From assembly GCA_934675625.1 (NCBI GenBank), contig CAKURH010000030.1:1-35699 (forward strand): 35,699 nt of DNA, written 5' to 3'. Below the pieces are notes generated by a model that was not told the origin of the DNA, did no database searches, and saw only the letters and a list, made by a program, of their open reading frames with translations. Numbering within the stretch: the stretch's first letter is position 1; the number at the start of each line of letters is the position of its first letter. The position numbers were made by a program, and so were the translations under genes. The stretch comes from an uncultured Kiritimatiellota bacterium. Lineage in GTDB: Bacteria > Verrucomicrobiota > Kiritimatiellia > RFP12 > UBA1067. This document shows positions 1-7,142 of the stretch, piece by piece.

Positions 1-3
1 GTG

Positions 4-15
4 ATAGTATACTAT
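4..15. promoter_or_regulatory. 12-bp perfect palindrome, possible operator
   Basis: ATAGTATACTAT is its own reverse complement. It lies about 90 bp upstream of the promoter assigned to the XRE-type regulator. Small HTH regulators of the antitoxin type commonly bind short AT-rich palindromes near their own promoter, so an operator is possible. A second perfect palindrome, TTTTTGCAAAAA, lies at 49-60. Palindromes this short and AT-rich also arise by chance, and the gene upstream of the window is unknown. Confidence 0.25.
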
Positions 16-102
16 AACATACGGCTGAAATCAAGCCCAGATCTAAACTTTTTGCAAAAAAGACTCGGTGCACCCCGCAGGACGGCATTTGGCGTGTGAC
101 AC

Positions 103-132
103 TTGCCAACGTGTTATCTTAAATGATACAAT
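103..132 (+). promoter_or_regulatory. Sigma70-type promoter, near-leaderless
   Basis: TTGCCA (103-108), an 18-nt spacer, then TACAAT (127-132) preceded by TGA, which gives an extended -10 element. The ATG at 143 begins 10 nt after the -10 box, so the expected transcript would carry only 3-4 nt of leader. The box and the bases after it (124-138) match 12 of 15 positions of the sequence shared by the promoters at 20539 and 29512. Because the promoter lies inside the longer open frame that begins with GTG at 68, that GTG is unlikely to be the start. Confidence 0.55.
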
Positions 133-142
133 ATGCGGCGTT

Positions 143-454
143 ATGCGGGCAGTAGATCGATACGGGCAGATGTTCTTGAAGTGCATACTTCTTCGGATGA
201 AGGAGTTGGGCGTCTCGCAGACGGAGCTCGCCGCGCGGATGAAGGCCTCGCGCCCCTATGTCAGCAAGGCATTGCACGGCGAGATCAACATCACCTTCGC
301 GTCGGCGGTTCGCTTCGCCAAGGCTCTCCAGCTCGACTTCTTCCCGCAGCTCGTCCAGCCATCGACCGGCGCGCACTACGCATTCACCCGCTCAGATTAT
401 CAACATTTTCCAACAATGGGGTCAGCCCCCAGTGGGAATCATAGAGAGAACTGA
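143..454 (+). CDS. XRE-family helix-turn-helix regulator (antitoxin-like)
   Basis: This 103-residue protein has a Cro/C1-type HTH at about residues 15-69: a GVSQTELAARM helix, then the recognition helix SRPYVSKALHG, then a third helix. It would bind DNA and repress, most plausibly autoregulating or acting as a HigA-like antitoxin; no toxin partner is visible, but the window starts just upstream. Start 143 was chosen because a -10 element ends at 132; later ATGs at 170 and 197 remain possible, and none has a clear Shine-Dalgarno. The HTH part is GC-rich like the chromosome, whereas the last 25 or so codons run into AT-rich DNA and a hairpin. The C-terminus may therefore be a read-through created when foreign DNA joined here. 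Confidence 0.6.
   Translation: MRAVDRYGQMFLKCILLRMKELGVSQTELAARMKASRPYVSKALHGEINITFASAVRFAKALQLDFFPQLVQPSTGAHYAFTRSDYQHFPTMGSAPSGNHREN
417..431. repeat. REP-like GGGG/CCCC hairpin at a composition break
   Basis: TGGGG, loop TCAGC, CCCCA form a 5-bp GC-rich stem inside the last codons of the HTH gene and just 26 nt before the dGTPase start. Such GGGGTCAG..CCCC stems resemble REP elements mobilised by RAYT-type transposases in many bacteria. Only this one copy was found in the window, so the identity is tentative. It sits on the transition from GC-rich to AT-rich DNA. Confidence 0.3.
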
Positions 455-456
455 AT

Positions 457-1809
457 ATGTCATACGGAGCATATAAAGATAGGTGGAGGGCTTGGTTGTC
501 GACAAAACGATTTGACAAGGAAGACCAAGAGGGAATGTTCTCTACAAAGAATGCCAAGGAACAGGAATGTCGGAGTTCAATTGATGCAGACATTGGACGG
601 ATCGTTTTTTCTCAGCCATTCCGCCGCTTGGCCGGGAAAACGCAAGTACATCCTTTTTCGTCCGTTGATTATGTTCATAATCGGTTGACGCATTCGATTG
701 AGGTTGGTTATGTCAGTTATGAACTTGGTAAACGCGTTGCCTCATTCATATTAAATGAAAAGGGCGATTTGCAAACAAAGGATCAGATTAACGAAATTGG
801 GTTGATATGTCAGGCGGCTGGCTTGATGCATGACATCGGGAATCCTCCATATGGACATGCGGGAGAAGATGCTATTCGTGCGTGGGCTTCGCAATTAGAG
901 ATTCAAAAGAACATCAAGAATCTGTGCGGAGAAAAGATTTTAAATGATTTCCTGTATTTTGATGGCAATGCTCAGGCGTTTCGGATGGCAATCAACCTCA
1001 TGCCTCGCGAGACCTGTTATTTCAAATTGACATTGCCTGTTCTGGGGGCTATGATCAAATATCCTTGGACAACGAATAGTAAAAAGGGGAAGGAAAGCAA
1101 GAAAAGCACAGCATTTTCATCTGAAGAGCAAATATTTGGATGCCTGATGAAAGAGTTTGGATTGAAAGAGGGGCAAAGGCATCCATTGTCGTTCATTACG
1201 GAGGCTGCAGACGATATCTGTTATCGAATTAGTGATTTTGAAGATGCCGTGCTGATGGGGATTATTGACGATGGAGCAGTTAAGAAATTGTTATTGGATG
1301 GCATGACGTTTGACTGTCAGCAAAGATTGAAAACGGCTTCACTTCAGAGAATAAAGGCCAAGGCAATTGGCGATTTGATTGACGCCTTTGTTTCGGCTTT
1401 CAAGGATAAATATGAAGATATTGTGAGAGGCACGATGATAGGAGATTTGAAATCGACAGTAAGTGATCGTTGGGGTGGGGTGCTTGCTCGGATTAAACAA
1501 AAATATGAAAGTATCTTCTCTGAGCGGAAAAAAGTTATTACGGAGATTGGTTCGTATGGTCAGATTGAGAGAATATTGGAGAGGTATCTTAAATTTCTAT
1601 CTGCAATAAAAACGCCAAAAGGGAATCCGGTCCAGTATTCGGAGTTGCCATTTGCTTGTCAGCGACTGGTGACATTGGCATGGGGCGGTTCTGAATATTA
1701 TAAGCAGAATGCCTCGCAGAATGTAGGTTGGTGGGCACATGCCGTACTTGATTTTGTCGTAGGAATGACCGATGACTATTTGCATAAGATAGCGGTTGAA
1801 ATTTTGTAG
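457..1809 (+). CDS. dgt: dGTP triphosphohydrolase (HD superfamily)
   Basis: This 450-residue protein belongs to the Dgt family (E. coli Dgt is about 505 residues). It hydrolyses dGTP to deoxyguanosine and tripolyphosphate in the cytoplasm. Visible signatures are FRRLAGKTQV (55-64), RLTHS with H79, the HD pair H125-D126 in MHDIGNPPYGHAGE, the FDGNAQAFR segment (168-176) that matches the Dgt FEGNAQ block, and the distal acidic EAADD (249-253) that completes the HD metal site. All metal ligands appear intact. The Shine-Dalgarno is weak. It is the first gene of the AT-rich segment and is followed after 2 nt by a ThDP-enzyme remnant. Depletion of dNTPs by dGTPases is a known anti-phage strategy, so a defence role is plausible given the neighbours, but housekeeping dNTP control cannot be excluded. 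Confidence 0.9.
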   Translation: MSYGAYKDRWRAWLSTKRFDKEDQEGMFSTKNAKEQECRSSIDADIGRIVFSQPFRRLAGKTQVHPFSSVDYVHNRLTHSIEVGYVSYELGKRVASFILNEKGDLQTKDQINEIGLICQAAGLMHDIGNPPYGHAGEDAIRAWASQLEIQKNIKNLCGEKILNDFLYFDGNAQAFRMAINLMPRETCYFKLTLPVLGAMIKYPWTTNSKKGKESKKSTAFSSEEQIFGCLMKEFGLKEGQRHPLSFITEAADDICYRISDFEDAVLMGIIDDGAVKKLLLDGMTFDCQQRLKTASLQRIKAKAIGDLIDAFVSAFKDKYEDIVRGTMIGDLKSTVSDRWGGVLARIKQKYESIFSERKKVITEIGSYGQIERILERYLKFLSAIKTPKGNPVQYSELPFACQRLVTLAWGGSEYYKQNASQNVGWWAHAVLDFVVGMTDDYLHKIAVEIL

Positions 1810-1850
1810 AGATGGAAATGGAATGGATGCAAGAATCGGAGAGAATGAGG

Positions 1851-2048
1851 ATGGCTAAACATTACTGCACTGACGATCGGTGCGCGCAGATTGTGATTGC
1901 GCTCATGAAGGTGCATAGTGCTCGGAACCTTGTCGTTACCCCCGGCGCAACGAATGTTTGCTTCGTTTTGCGCGTCCACGGCGACCCCAACTTTATGCTT
2001 TACTCGGCGGCGGATGAACGCCACGTCGATTATTTTGTCTGTGGCTTT
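1851..2048 (+). pseudogene. N-terminal remnant of a MenD-like ThDP enzyme
   Basis: Sixty-six codons align throughout with the first 63 or so residues of the intact ThDP-binding protein encoded at 5395-7137. Shared landmarks are IVIALMK/ILIALLK, TPGATN/NPGSSN, LYSAADERH/LYSGVDERH and FVCGF/MACGI, including the glutamate of DERH that normally contacts the ThDP ring. After F at 2048 the homology stops and an unrelated sequence continues to a stop at 2234. A purine-rich ribosome site (GAGAATGAGG) still precedes the ATG. The segment is noticeably richer in GC than the surrounding DNA. It looks like the broken stump of a paralogue from an earlier version of this locus rather than a functional protein. 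The open frame itself runs 1812-2234 (140 codons). Confidence 0.75.
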
Positions 2049-2230
2049 GTGAAGAAAATCAGCAGTTCAATCTTTTCGTATATAGGCGATTGCGGAAAGG
2101 GCGAAGAATCTCAAGGATCTTTACTGTCATTGGATGGCAGAATAGCGATGGGTATTTGGGAAAAGGGGGCGTTTTGTCGGGTGTCCAATCATGGTAAAGA
2201 CGAGCAAAGAGAAAGAAAGGTGGTTATGCT

Positions 2231-2533
2231 ATGAAGGAGTCTTCCTATTTAATTGTTTATGATATTGATACAACATCTGATGCAACTGTTGGGAATAGAA
2301 GTCATACACAGGTGTATAATGATCTTTATGCGGCAATCAAGGGATACGGAACTTGGGCAAAGATAACGGAGTCGTGTTGGGCTGTTGTTTCAAGTAAGCC
2401 AGCAGTGCAAATTAGAGATGAAATAGCTGCGGTATTGCGGTCATGTGACAAAATATTTGTTGTCCAGTCTGCGCATATTGCCGCATGGCGGAATGTTCTC
2501 TGTTCGAATGAGTGGCTAAAGGAGTATATATGA
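2231..2533 (+). CDS. Cas2-like / SinR-family small protein
   Basis: This 100-residue protein has the layout of stand-alone Cas2-like proteins usually annotated 'SinR family': an N-terminal beta strand with acidic residues (YLIVYDI), a helix YNDLYAAIKGYGTWAKI, the central strand ESCWAVVSS, a helix RDEIAAVL, and a final strand DKIFVVQSAHIAAW followed by NEWLKEY. The fold expected is ferredoxin-like, as in Cas2 and VapD. Their biochemical role is not established. There is no cas1 or CRISPR array here, so adaptation is not the function. The ATG overlaps the stop of the preceding open frame, and a GAAAGG ribosome site lies upstream at about 2212-2220. It is coupled by an ATGA overlap to the membrane protein that follows, which suggests a two-component unit. 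Confidence 0.65.
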   Translation: MKESSYLIVYDIDTTSDATVGNRSHTQVYNDLYAAIKGYGTWAKITESCWAVVSSKPAVQIRDEIAAVLRSCDKIFVVQSAHIAAWRNVLCSNEWLKEYI

Positions 2534-2916
2534 GAACCGAGAAATATGAAGGTTCTTCCGTAAGAGTGAATCGAGGTTGCGTTGACTCAATAACGATATA
2601 CGAAGTCACGGAGAGTGAACTTTGTGAACTAGAGGCAGGATCGCCTACAGGTTATTTGTTCGATGCATTTATTGCTTGTATATCGGCATTTATATCGATA
2701 TTCTCAACTCTTATGGTTTCAAAGGTTGAGAGCGACCGAGTATTTTGCGTATTGGTCGTTTTGATTGTGGGAACATTTTTCGGCGGAGTTGTGAGCTTAT
2801 TGGTTTGGCTTGCATGTAGAAAGAAACGGAAGACAATTAGTATGAAGATAAGGGCGAGAATTCAATTGCAGTCGGCGGAGAGTTTCCCTGACCCAACAGT
2901 GAAAAATATAAGATAA
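2530..2916 (+). CDS. Two-TM membrane protein partnered with the Cas2-like protein
   Basis: This 128-residue protein has a short soluble N-terminus, two hydrophobic segments (about 41-63 and 71-96), and a basic C-terminal tail beginning CRKKRK. The start at 2530 was chosen because AAAGGAG lies 6 nt upstream and the ATG overlaps the TGA of the preceding gene. No enzymatic motif is visible. The segment ITIYEVTESELCEL before TM1 may be an amphipathic control element. Close coupling to a small soluble protein recalls toxin-antitoxin or defence pairs in which a small membrane protein is the effector, but this is inference from architecture only. I do not recognise the family by name. Confidence 0.6.
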   Translation: MRTEKYEGSSVRVNRGCVDSITIYEVTESELCELEAGSPTGYLFDAFIACISAFISIFSTLMVSKVESDRVFCVLVVLIVGTFFGGVVSLLVWLACRKKRKTISMKIRARIQLQSAESFPDPTVKNIR

Positions 2917-2972
2917 TCTGATTTCGGGAGTTTATCCATTCATCGTGTTAACCAGATAGATGTATTGAATGA

Positions 2973-2978
2973 TAAAAT
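2973..2978 (+). promoter_or_regulatory. Possible -10 element of the polysaccharide operon
   Basis: TAAAAT preceded by TGA lies 14 nt before the flippase ATG at 2993, in a 76-nt gap that separates the accessory patch from the cluster. A TTAACC sequence 19 nt further upstream could serve as a poor -35 element. The match is weak; the call rests mainly on position. Confidence 0.3.
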
Positions 2979-2992
2979 GTTGAGAAATTAGC

Positions 2993-4555
2993 ATGACTGC
3001 TGGGCAGCGAGTGATGATCAATGCGATTGCAACGTACGGGCGTACAGTGCTTGGCATTGCTTTGGGATTGTTCTCTGGACGTTGGGTTCTTTTATCGCTT
3101 GGGCAAGTCGATTATGGACTGTTAGGTGTCGTTGGTGGCCTATTTGGATTTATTGTCATGTTTAACACAGTCTCCGCGACAAGTTGCAGTCGCTATTTCG
3201 CACTGTCGGTCGGAAATGGCGATTTGGCAGAAACCAACAGATGGTTCAATGTTGCGGTTTTCATTCACTTGATTATCCCTATCGGTTTGGTTTTTGTTGG
3301 ATTGCCATTAGGTGAGTGGGCAATTGATAATCTCTTAACGATTCCAGAAACACGTGTGCATACAGCACATTTGGTTTTCAGGATATCAGTTGCTTCGTCT
3401 TTTGTGGCAATGGTTTCTGCTCCTTATATGGGGATGATGGTTGCAAAACAGAACATTACGGAGATGTCTCTATGGCATATCTTGGGGAATCTCTTGCGGT
3501 TTGTGGCTATATATGCAATGTTGCATTATACGGGAGACGCTTGGCTTTTTTACGTCGCTGCGACTTCAGCTATCTCAGTTGTTATTTTAATTGCTCAAGC
3601 ATATCGATGTTACCACCTTTATCGAGAGTGTGCTCTTCACGCCTCGCGAATGATTGATTTTAAAAGAATTTGCTCTTTGTTTAGATTTGCGGGATGGCAG
3701 ATGCTAGCGGCAATAAGTGGGGTCTGTCGTGGAATAGGAATGGGAGTCCTGATCAACCAGTACTTTCCTCCTCAGAAAGAGCCAAGTGCCAATGCATCTT
3801 TTACGATTGGGCAGAACATTTCATCCTATTCGGGAATTTTATCGTCGGCTCTATTGTCAGCATTCTTGCCCGAAATTACCGCAACTGAAGGGCGCGGTGA
3901 TAGAGAGAGAATGTTTTCACATGCGACGAAGGCGTCAAAATTTGGGACCTTTCTGGTGGTCTTGGTTGCCATTCCACTAATGATAGAAGTCAGACCTGTT
4001 TTGGACTTGTGGCTTAAGACGCCTCCAGATTTTGCTTGGGTGTTTGCATTGTATATGATAGGACAGGTGCTTGTTGAGAATTTAACGTATGGACAGATGG
4101 CTGCGGTCAATGCCGTTGGACGAATTGGGTTCTACCAGTGTGTTGTCAGTGGGTTGACGATGTGCGCCTTGCCAGTCGCATGGATTTTGTACGTATGTGG
4201 GTTTGGCGTTGGTGCGGCAGGTCTTGCCATTCTAATTACCTATGCGTTTGCTATGTTGGCTCGTGTGATCTTAGCTCGGTTTATTATTGGCTATGCTGTT
4301 GCTCCATGGTTCAGACAGGTTTTCGTCCCGGCAATAATCGTCATGGGGGTGGCATTCGGGGTCGGGGTGTTGTTGAAATCCTTTATCAAGGAAGCTGCTC
4401 TGTTTCAAATAATTGCAGTTTCAATTGTTACGGATTCTTGTATACTCGTTTTGTCTTGGGGTGTTCTCTTTAATCGAGAGGAACGCTCTTTTGTTGGTCG
4501 GCAATTTGAATGCATCTGTCGAAGAGTGTTGAAGCAAACAGGAGGGGGGCAATGA
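2993..4555 (+). CDS. Wzx-type polysaccharide flippase (MOP superfamily)
   Basis: This 520-residue integral membrane protein is hydrophobic almost throughout, with about 12-14 predicted TM helices. It begins with the TM1-TM2 pattern of the oligosaccharide/polysaccharide transporter family: INAIATYGRTVLG, then GLLGVVGGLFGFI. It would translocate lipid-linked repeat units across the inner membrane for assembly by the polymerase encoded at 12140. It is the first gene of the polysaccharide run, and its stop overlaps the next ATG (ATGA). There is no strong Shine-Dalgarno. The lipid-linked substrate cannot be read from sequence. Confidence 0.85.
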   Translation: MTAGQRVMINAIATYGRTVLGIALGLFSGRWVLLSLGQVDYGLLGVVGGLFGFIVMFNTVSATSCSRYFALSVGNGDLAETNRWFNVAVFIHLIIPIGLVFVGLPLGEWAIDNLLTIPETRVHTAHLVFRISVASSFVAMVSAPYMGMMVAKQNITEMSLWHILGNLLRFVAIYAMLHYTGDAWLFYVAATSAISVVILIAQAYRCYHLYRECALHASRMIDFKRICSLFRFAGWQMLAAISGVCRGIGMGVLINQYFPPQKEPSANASFTIGQNISSYSGILSSALLSAFLPEITATEGRGDRERMFSHATKASKFGTFLVVLVAIPLMIEVRPVLDLWLKTPPDFAWVFALYMIGQVLVENLTYGQMAAVNAVGRIGFYQCVVSGLTMCALPVAWILYVCGFGVGAAGLAILITYAFAMLARVILARFIIGYAVAPWFRQVFVPAIIVMGVAFGVGVLLKSFIKEAALFQIIAVSIVTDSCILVLSWGVLFNREERSFVGRQFECICRRVLKQTGGGQ

Positions 4556-5382
4556 GATTGAATAAGAAAATAGGTTTTGCCATAATGAGAATAGGTAGAC
4601 GCATAAAGCGTGTGGTTGGTGTTCGGATTCCCGTCCGAGTCCCCGTACTGCAATCAACGTTATTGGAAGGACGAGTGGCGTTGGTAACAGGAGGAAGTTC
4701 CGGAATTGGTTATTCAATTGCAAGGTCATTCCTTTCGTCTGGGGCACGGGTAATTATTACAGGTAGAGATGCGAAACGTTTGTCCAGTGCGCTCACAAAA
4801 CTGAAGCAAGAATCTCAAGATGGGAAAGTGACAGGCCTGTTGCTTGATTTGACGGAAGTGGATGCATTCAAGGAGAAGATTGCTGAAATGAAGCATGCCT
4901 TTGGGAGGCTAGATATCCTTGTAAATAATGCCGGAGTCGTTGACAGCCCTGATTTTGATTGTGTTATAAAAACAAATCTCAAGGGGCCATACATCCTAAC
5001 GCAGATGATTTCTTCCGATTGGATTGCTAGCGGCGTTCAGGGGAACATATTGAATATTTGTTCGACTTCCAGTTTCAGGCCAGGCGATTCAGCGTATGTT
5101 TTCTCAAAATGGGGTTTGCGCTCAATGACGCTTGGTTTGGCAAAGAAGCTAATCAAATATGGTATTGTTGTGAATGGATTGGCACCTGGGCCAACCGCGA
5201 CCAATCATTTTGTCTCAGAAGGCGATGTGACATGGGGTAGAAATCCTTCGGGGCGGTTGGCATTGCCTGATGAAATCGGAAATCTTGCAGTGGTCTTGGT
5301 GAGTGATATGGGTCGTTTGATTGTGGGGGACGTGCTGATAGCCGGAGGAGGTGCCGGTGTGGTTACTTTTGATGACGTATAA
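4552..5382 (+). CDS. Short-chain dehydrogenase/reductase
   Basis: This 276-residue classical SDR is NAD(P)-dependent. The Rossmann glycine motif TGGSSGIG is at 46-53, NNAG at 125-128, the catalytic serine region at 170-174, and the YxxxK pair is Y182 and K186. A basic 36-residue N-terminal extension precedes the Rossmann fold and might be an amphipathic membrane anchor. The start at 4552 was chosen for the strong AGGAGG ribosome site 5 nt upstream and the overlap with the flippase stop. It is followed after 12 nt by the MenD-like ThDP enzyme. The adjacency suggests that the SDR reduces or oxidises an intermediate made by that enzyme for a polysaccharide substituent. The substrate is unknown. 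Confidence 0.85.
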   Translation: MRLNKKIGFAIMRIGRRIKRVVGVRIPVRVPVLQSTLLEGRVALVTGGSSGIGYSIARSFLSSGARVIITGRDAKRLSSALTKLKQESQDGKVTGLLLDLTEVDAFKEKIAEMKHAFGRLDILVNNAGVVDSPDFDCVIKTNLKGPYILTQMISSDWIASGVQGNILNICSTSSFRPGDSAYVFSKWGLRSMTLGLAKKLIKYGIVVNGLAPGPTATNHFVSEGDVTWGRNPSGRLALPDEIGNLAVVLVSDMGRLIVGDVLIAGGGAGVVTFDDV

Positions 5383-5394
5383 ATTGAAGTCGTT

Positions 5395-7137
5395 ATGAAA
5401 TACAGTAATGAATTGAATACCCGAATTTTGATTGCCTTGTTAAAGAAGCATGGAATCAAGCGTGTCATTCTTAATCCAGGTTCATCAAACCTTGCGTTCT
5501 CTGGGAGTGTCCAGAACGATGGTGACTTTGAATTGTATTCAGGGGTTGATGAACGTCATTCGGCCTACATGGCCTGTGGTATAGCTGCTGAAACAGGTGA
5601 GCCAGTCGTCATAAACTGCACGGGTGCTACATCAAGTCGAAATTACATGCCGGCATTGACAGAGGCGTTTTATCGCAAGTTGCCAATTCTTGTTGTAACT
5701 TCATCTCAGCCGAGTTCGCTTGTTGGGCAGTTAGAGCCACAAGTTACGAATCGATTGGTATTGCCGCAAGATGTTGTGCGGCATAGCGTGAATATACGGG
5801 CTGTAACGGAGTTGGGTACAGGTGTGTGTCAGAGACTGATAAATGAGGCCATTCTAGAGTTGTGGCGACATGGAGGAGGCCCAGTTCACCTCAATCTCGA
5901 AATGTCGTATTCGCATTCTTTTGATGTTGGTTCTTTGCCTGAGGTAGCGAAGATTTGCCGGTATGGTCTTGAGGATGATGATTGGCCTGAAATCAGCCGA
6001 AGCGAAAAGGTCGCTGTTTTCATAGGTAGCCATAAGATATTTCCCCAGAACACGCTTTGCACAATACGGGAGTTTGTTGAAAGGCATAATGCTGTTGTCT
6101 TATGTGATTGCACGAGCGCATATGAAGGGCCGAAGAAGATATTCCCATCTTTGATTTGCTCTCAGAAGCTTAAAGGGAGCCGTGAGTTTGAGGAATTGAA
6201 GCCTTCGTTGACAATACATATCGGAGAGATATCAGGTGATGCTCCTACGACATCTTTTCTTCGAGAGTCTAAATGTGTTTGGCGTGTTAGCGAGGATGGT
6301 GAGATTCGCGACACATTTGGAAAACTGAAGAAAGTCTTTGAAATGAGCGAATGCGCATTCTTTTCTCATTACAACCAAATGGACTCAAAGGCTGATTCTT
6401 CGTATTATGAGTTGTGGAGATATGTGGATGGGGACTTGCGTTCGAAGATTCCAGAACTTCCATTCTCAAATCCTTTCATGGCGCAAAGAATGTCAGATTG
6501 TCTGCCAAGTGGTTCAATTCTGCATTTAGCCATTTTGAATAGCCTACGAGGTTTCAATTACTTTGGGAAACCTTCATCGGTGTCGTCGATGTCGAATGTG
6601 GGAGGTTTTGGAATAGATGGTTGCACTTCAACGCTTATCGGCGTTTCCCTCGTGCGAAAGGAACGACTATGCTTCCTTGTGACAGGTGATCTCGCTTTCT
6701 TTTATGACCTAAACGCAATTGGAAATCGACATATTGGGAGCAACCTCAGGATTCTGTTGGTGAATAACGGCGGTGGTGCCGAGTTCCATATGTATAATAA
6801 CCCAACATCACAATTTGCCGAACGAACGGGTGACTATATTGCTGCTGACGGGCACTTTGGTCGGCAGTCAAAGGAACTGCTTAAAGGATTTGCAGAGCAA
6901 TTGGGTTTTGACTATATGACCGCTGATAGCAAGGAACAATTTGATGCGGCATTGCCTCGATTTGTCGGCGCGCAACAGAAGAAGCCGATACTGTTGGAGT
7001 GTTTCACGACGATGGCGGCAGAATCTTCTGCTTTGGAGTTGTTGAATGGTATCAGGTCATGTGTTGACGTTATTGGTGGAATGAAAAGAATTGTTCCTTC
7101 GGGGGTCAAGTCTGTCGTGAGAAAGTTACTTAAGTGA
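5395..7137 (+). CDS. MenD-like thiamine-diphosphate-dependent enzyme
   Basis: This 580-residue protein has the three-domain layout of ThDP enzymes. The N-terminal Pyr domain carries DERH with E53, the glutamate expected to activate the cofactor, plus CTGATS and the MenD-like VVTSSQP. The C-terminal PP domain has the cofactor and Mg motif G431-D432 followed by NN at 457-458. The overall pattern is closest to SEPHCHC synthase (MenD), which adds a decarboxylated 2-oxoglutarate unit to isochorismate. No other menaquinone gene is nearby and the gene sits inside a glycan cluster, so a role in making an acyl or keto substituent, or an unusual sugar, is more likely. It is a paralogue of the remnant at 1851-2048. 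Class assignment is firm; substrate is unknown. Confidence 0.8.
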   Translation: MKYSNELNTRILIALLKKHGIKRVILNPGSSNLAFSGSVQNDGDFELYSGVDERHSAYMACGIAAETGEPVVINCTGATSSRNYMPALTEAFYRKLPILVVTSSQPSSLVGQLEPQVTNRLVLPQDVVRHSVNIRAVTELGTGVCQRLINEAILELWRHGGGPVHLNLEMSYSHSFDVGSLPEVAKICRYGLEDDDWPEISRSEKVAVFIGSHKIFPQNTLCTIREFVERHNAVVLCDCTSAYEGPKKIFPSLICSQKLKGSREFEELKPSLTIHIGEISGDAPTTSFLRESKCVWRVSEDGEIRDTFGKLKKVFEMSECAFFSHYNQMDSKADSSYYELWRYVDGDLRSKIPELPFSNPFMAQRMSDCLPSGSILHLAILNSLRGFNYFGKPSSVSSMSNVGGFGIDGCTSTLIGVSLVRKERLCFLVTGDLAFFYDLNAIGNRHIGSNLRILLVNNGGGAEFHMYNNPTSQFAERTGDYIAADGHFGRQSKELLKGFAEQLGFDYMTADSKEQFDAALPRFVGAQQKKPILLECFTTMAAESSALELLNGIRSCVDVIGGMKRIVPSGVKSVVRKLLK

Positions 7138-7142
7138 AACAC

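Noticed and set aside
68..142. GTG at 68 as start of the HTH regulator
   Set aside because: A promoter with its -10 at 127-132 lies inside this stretch, and the extra residues have no family match.
2231..2533. Cas2 of a CRISPR adaptation module
   Set aside because: No cas1, no other cas gene and no repeat-spacer array in the window. The sequence fits stand-alone SinR/Cas2-like proteins instead.
5395..7137. True menaquinone MenD
   Set aside because: No other men gene nearby, and the gene is embedded in a glycan cluster next to an SDR and pyruvyl transferases. The family is MenD-like but the function is left open.
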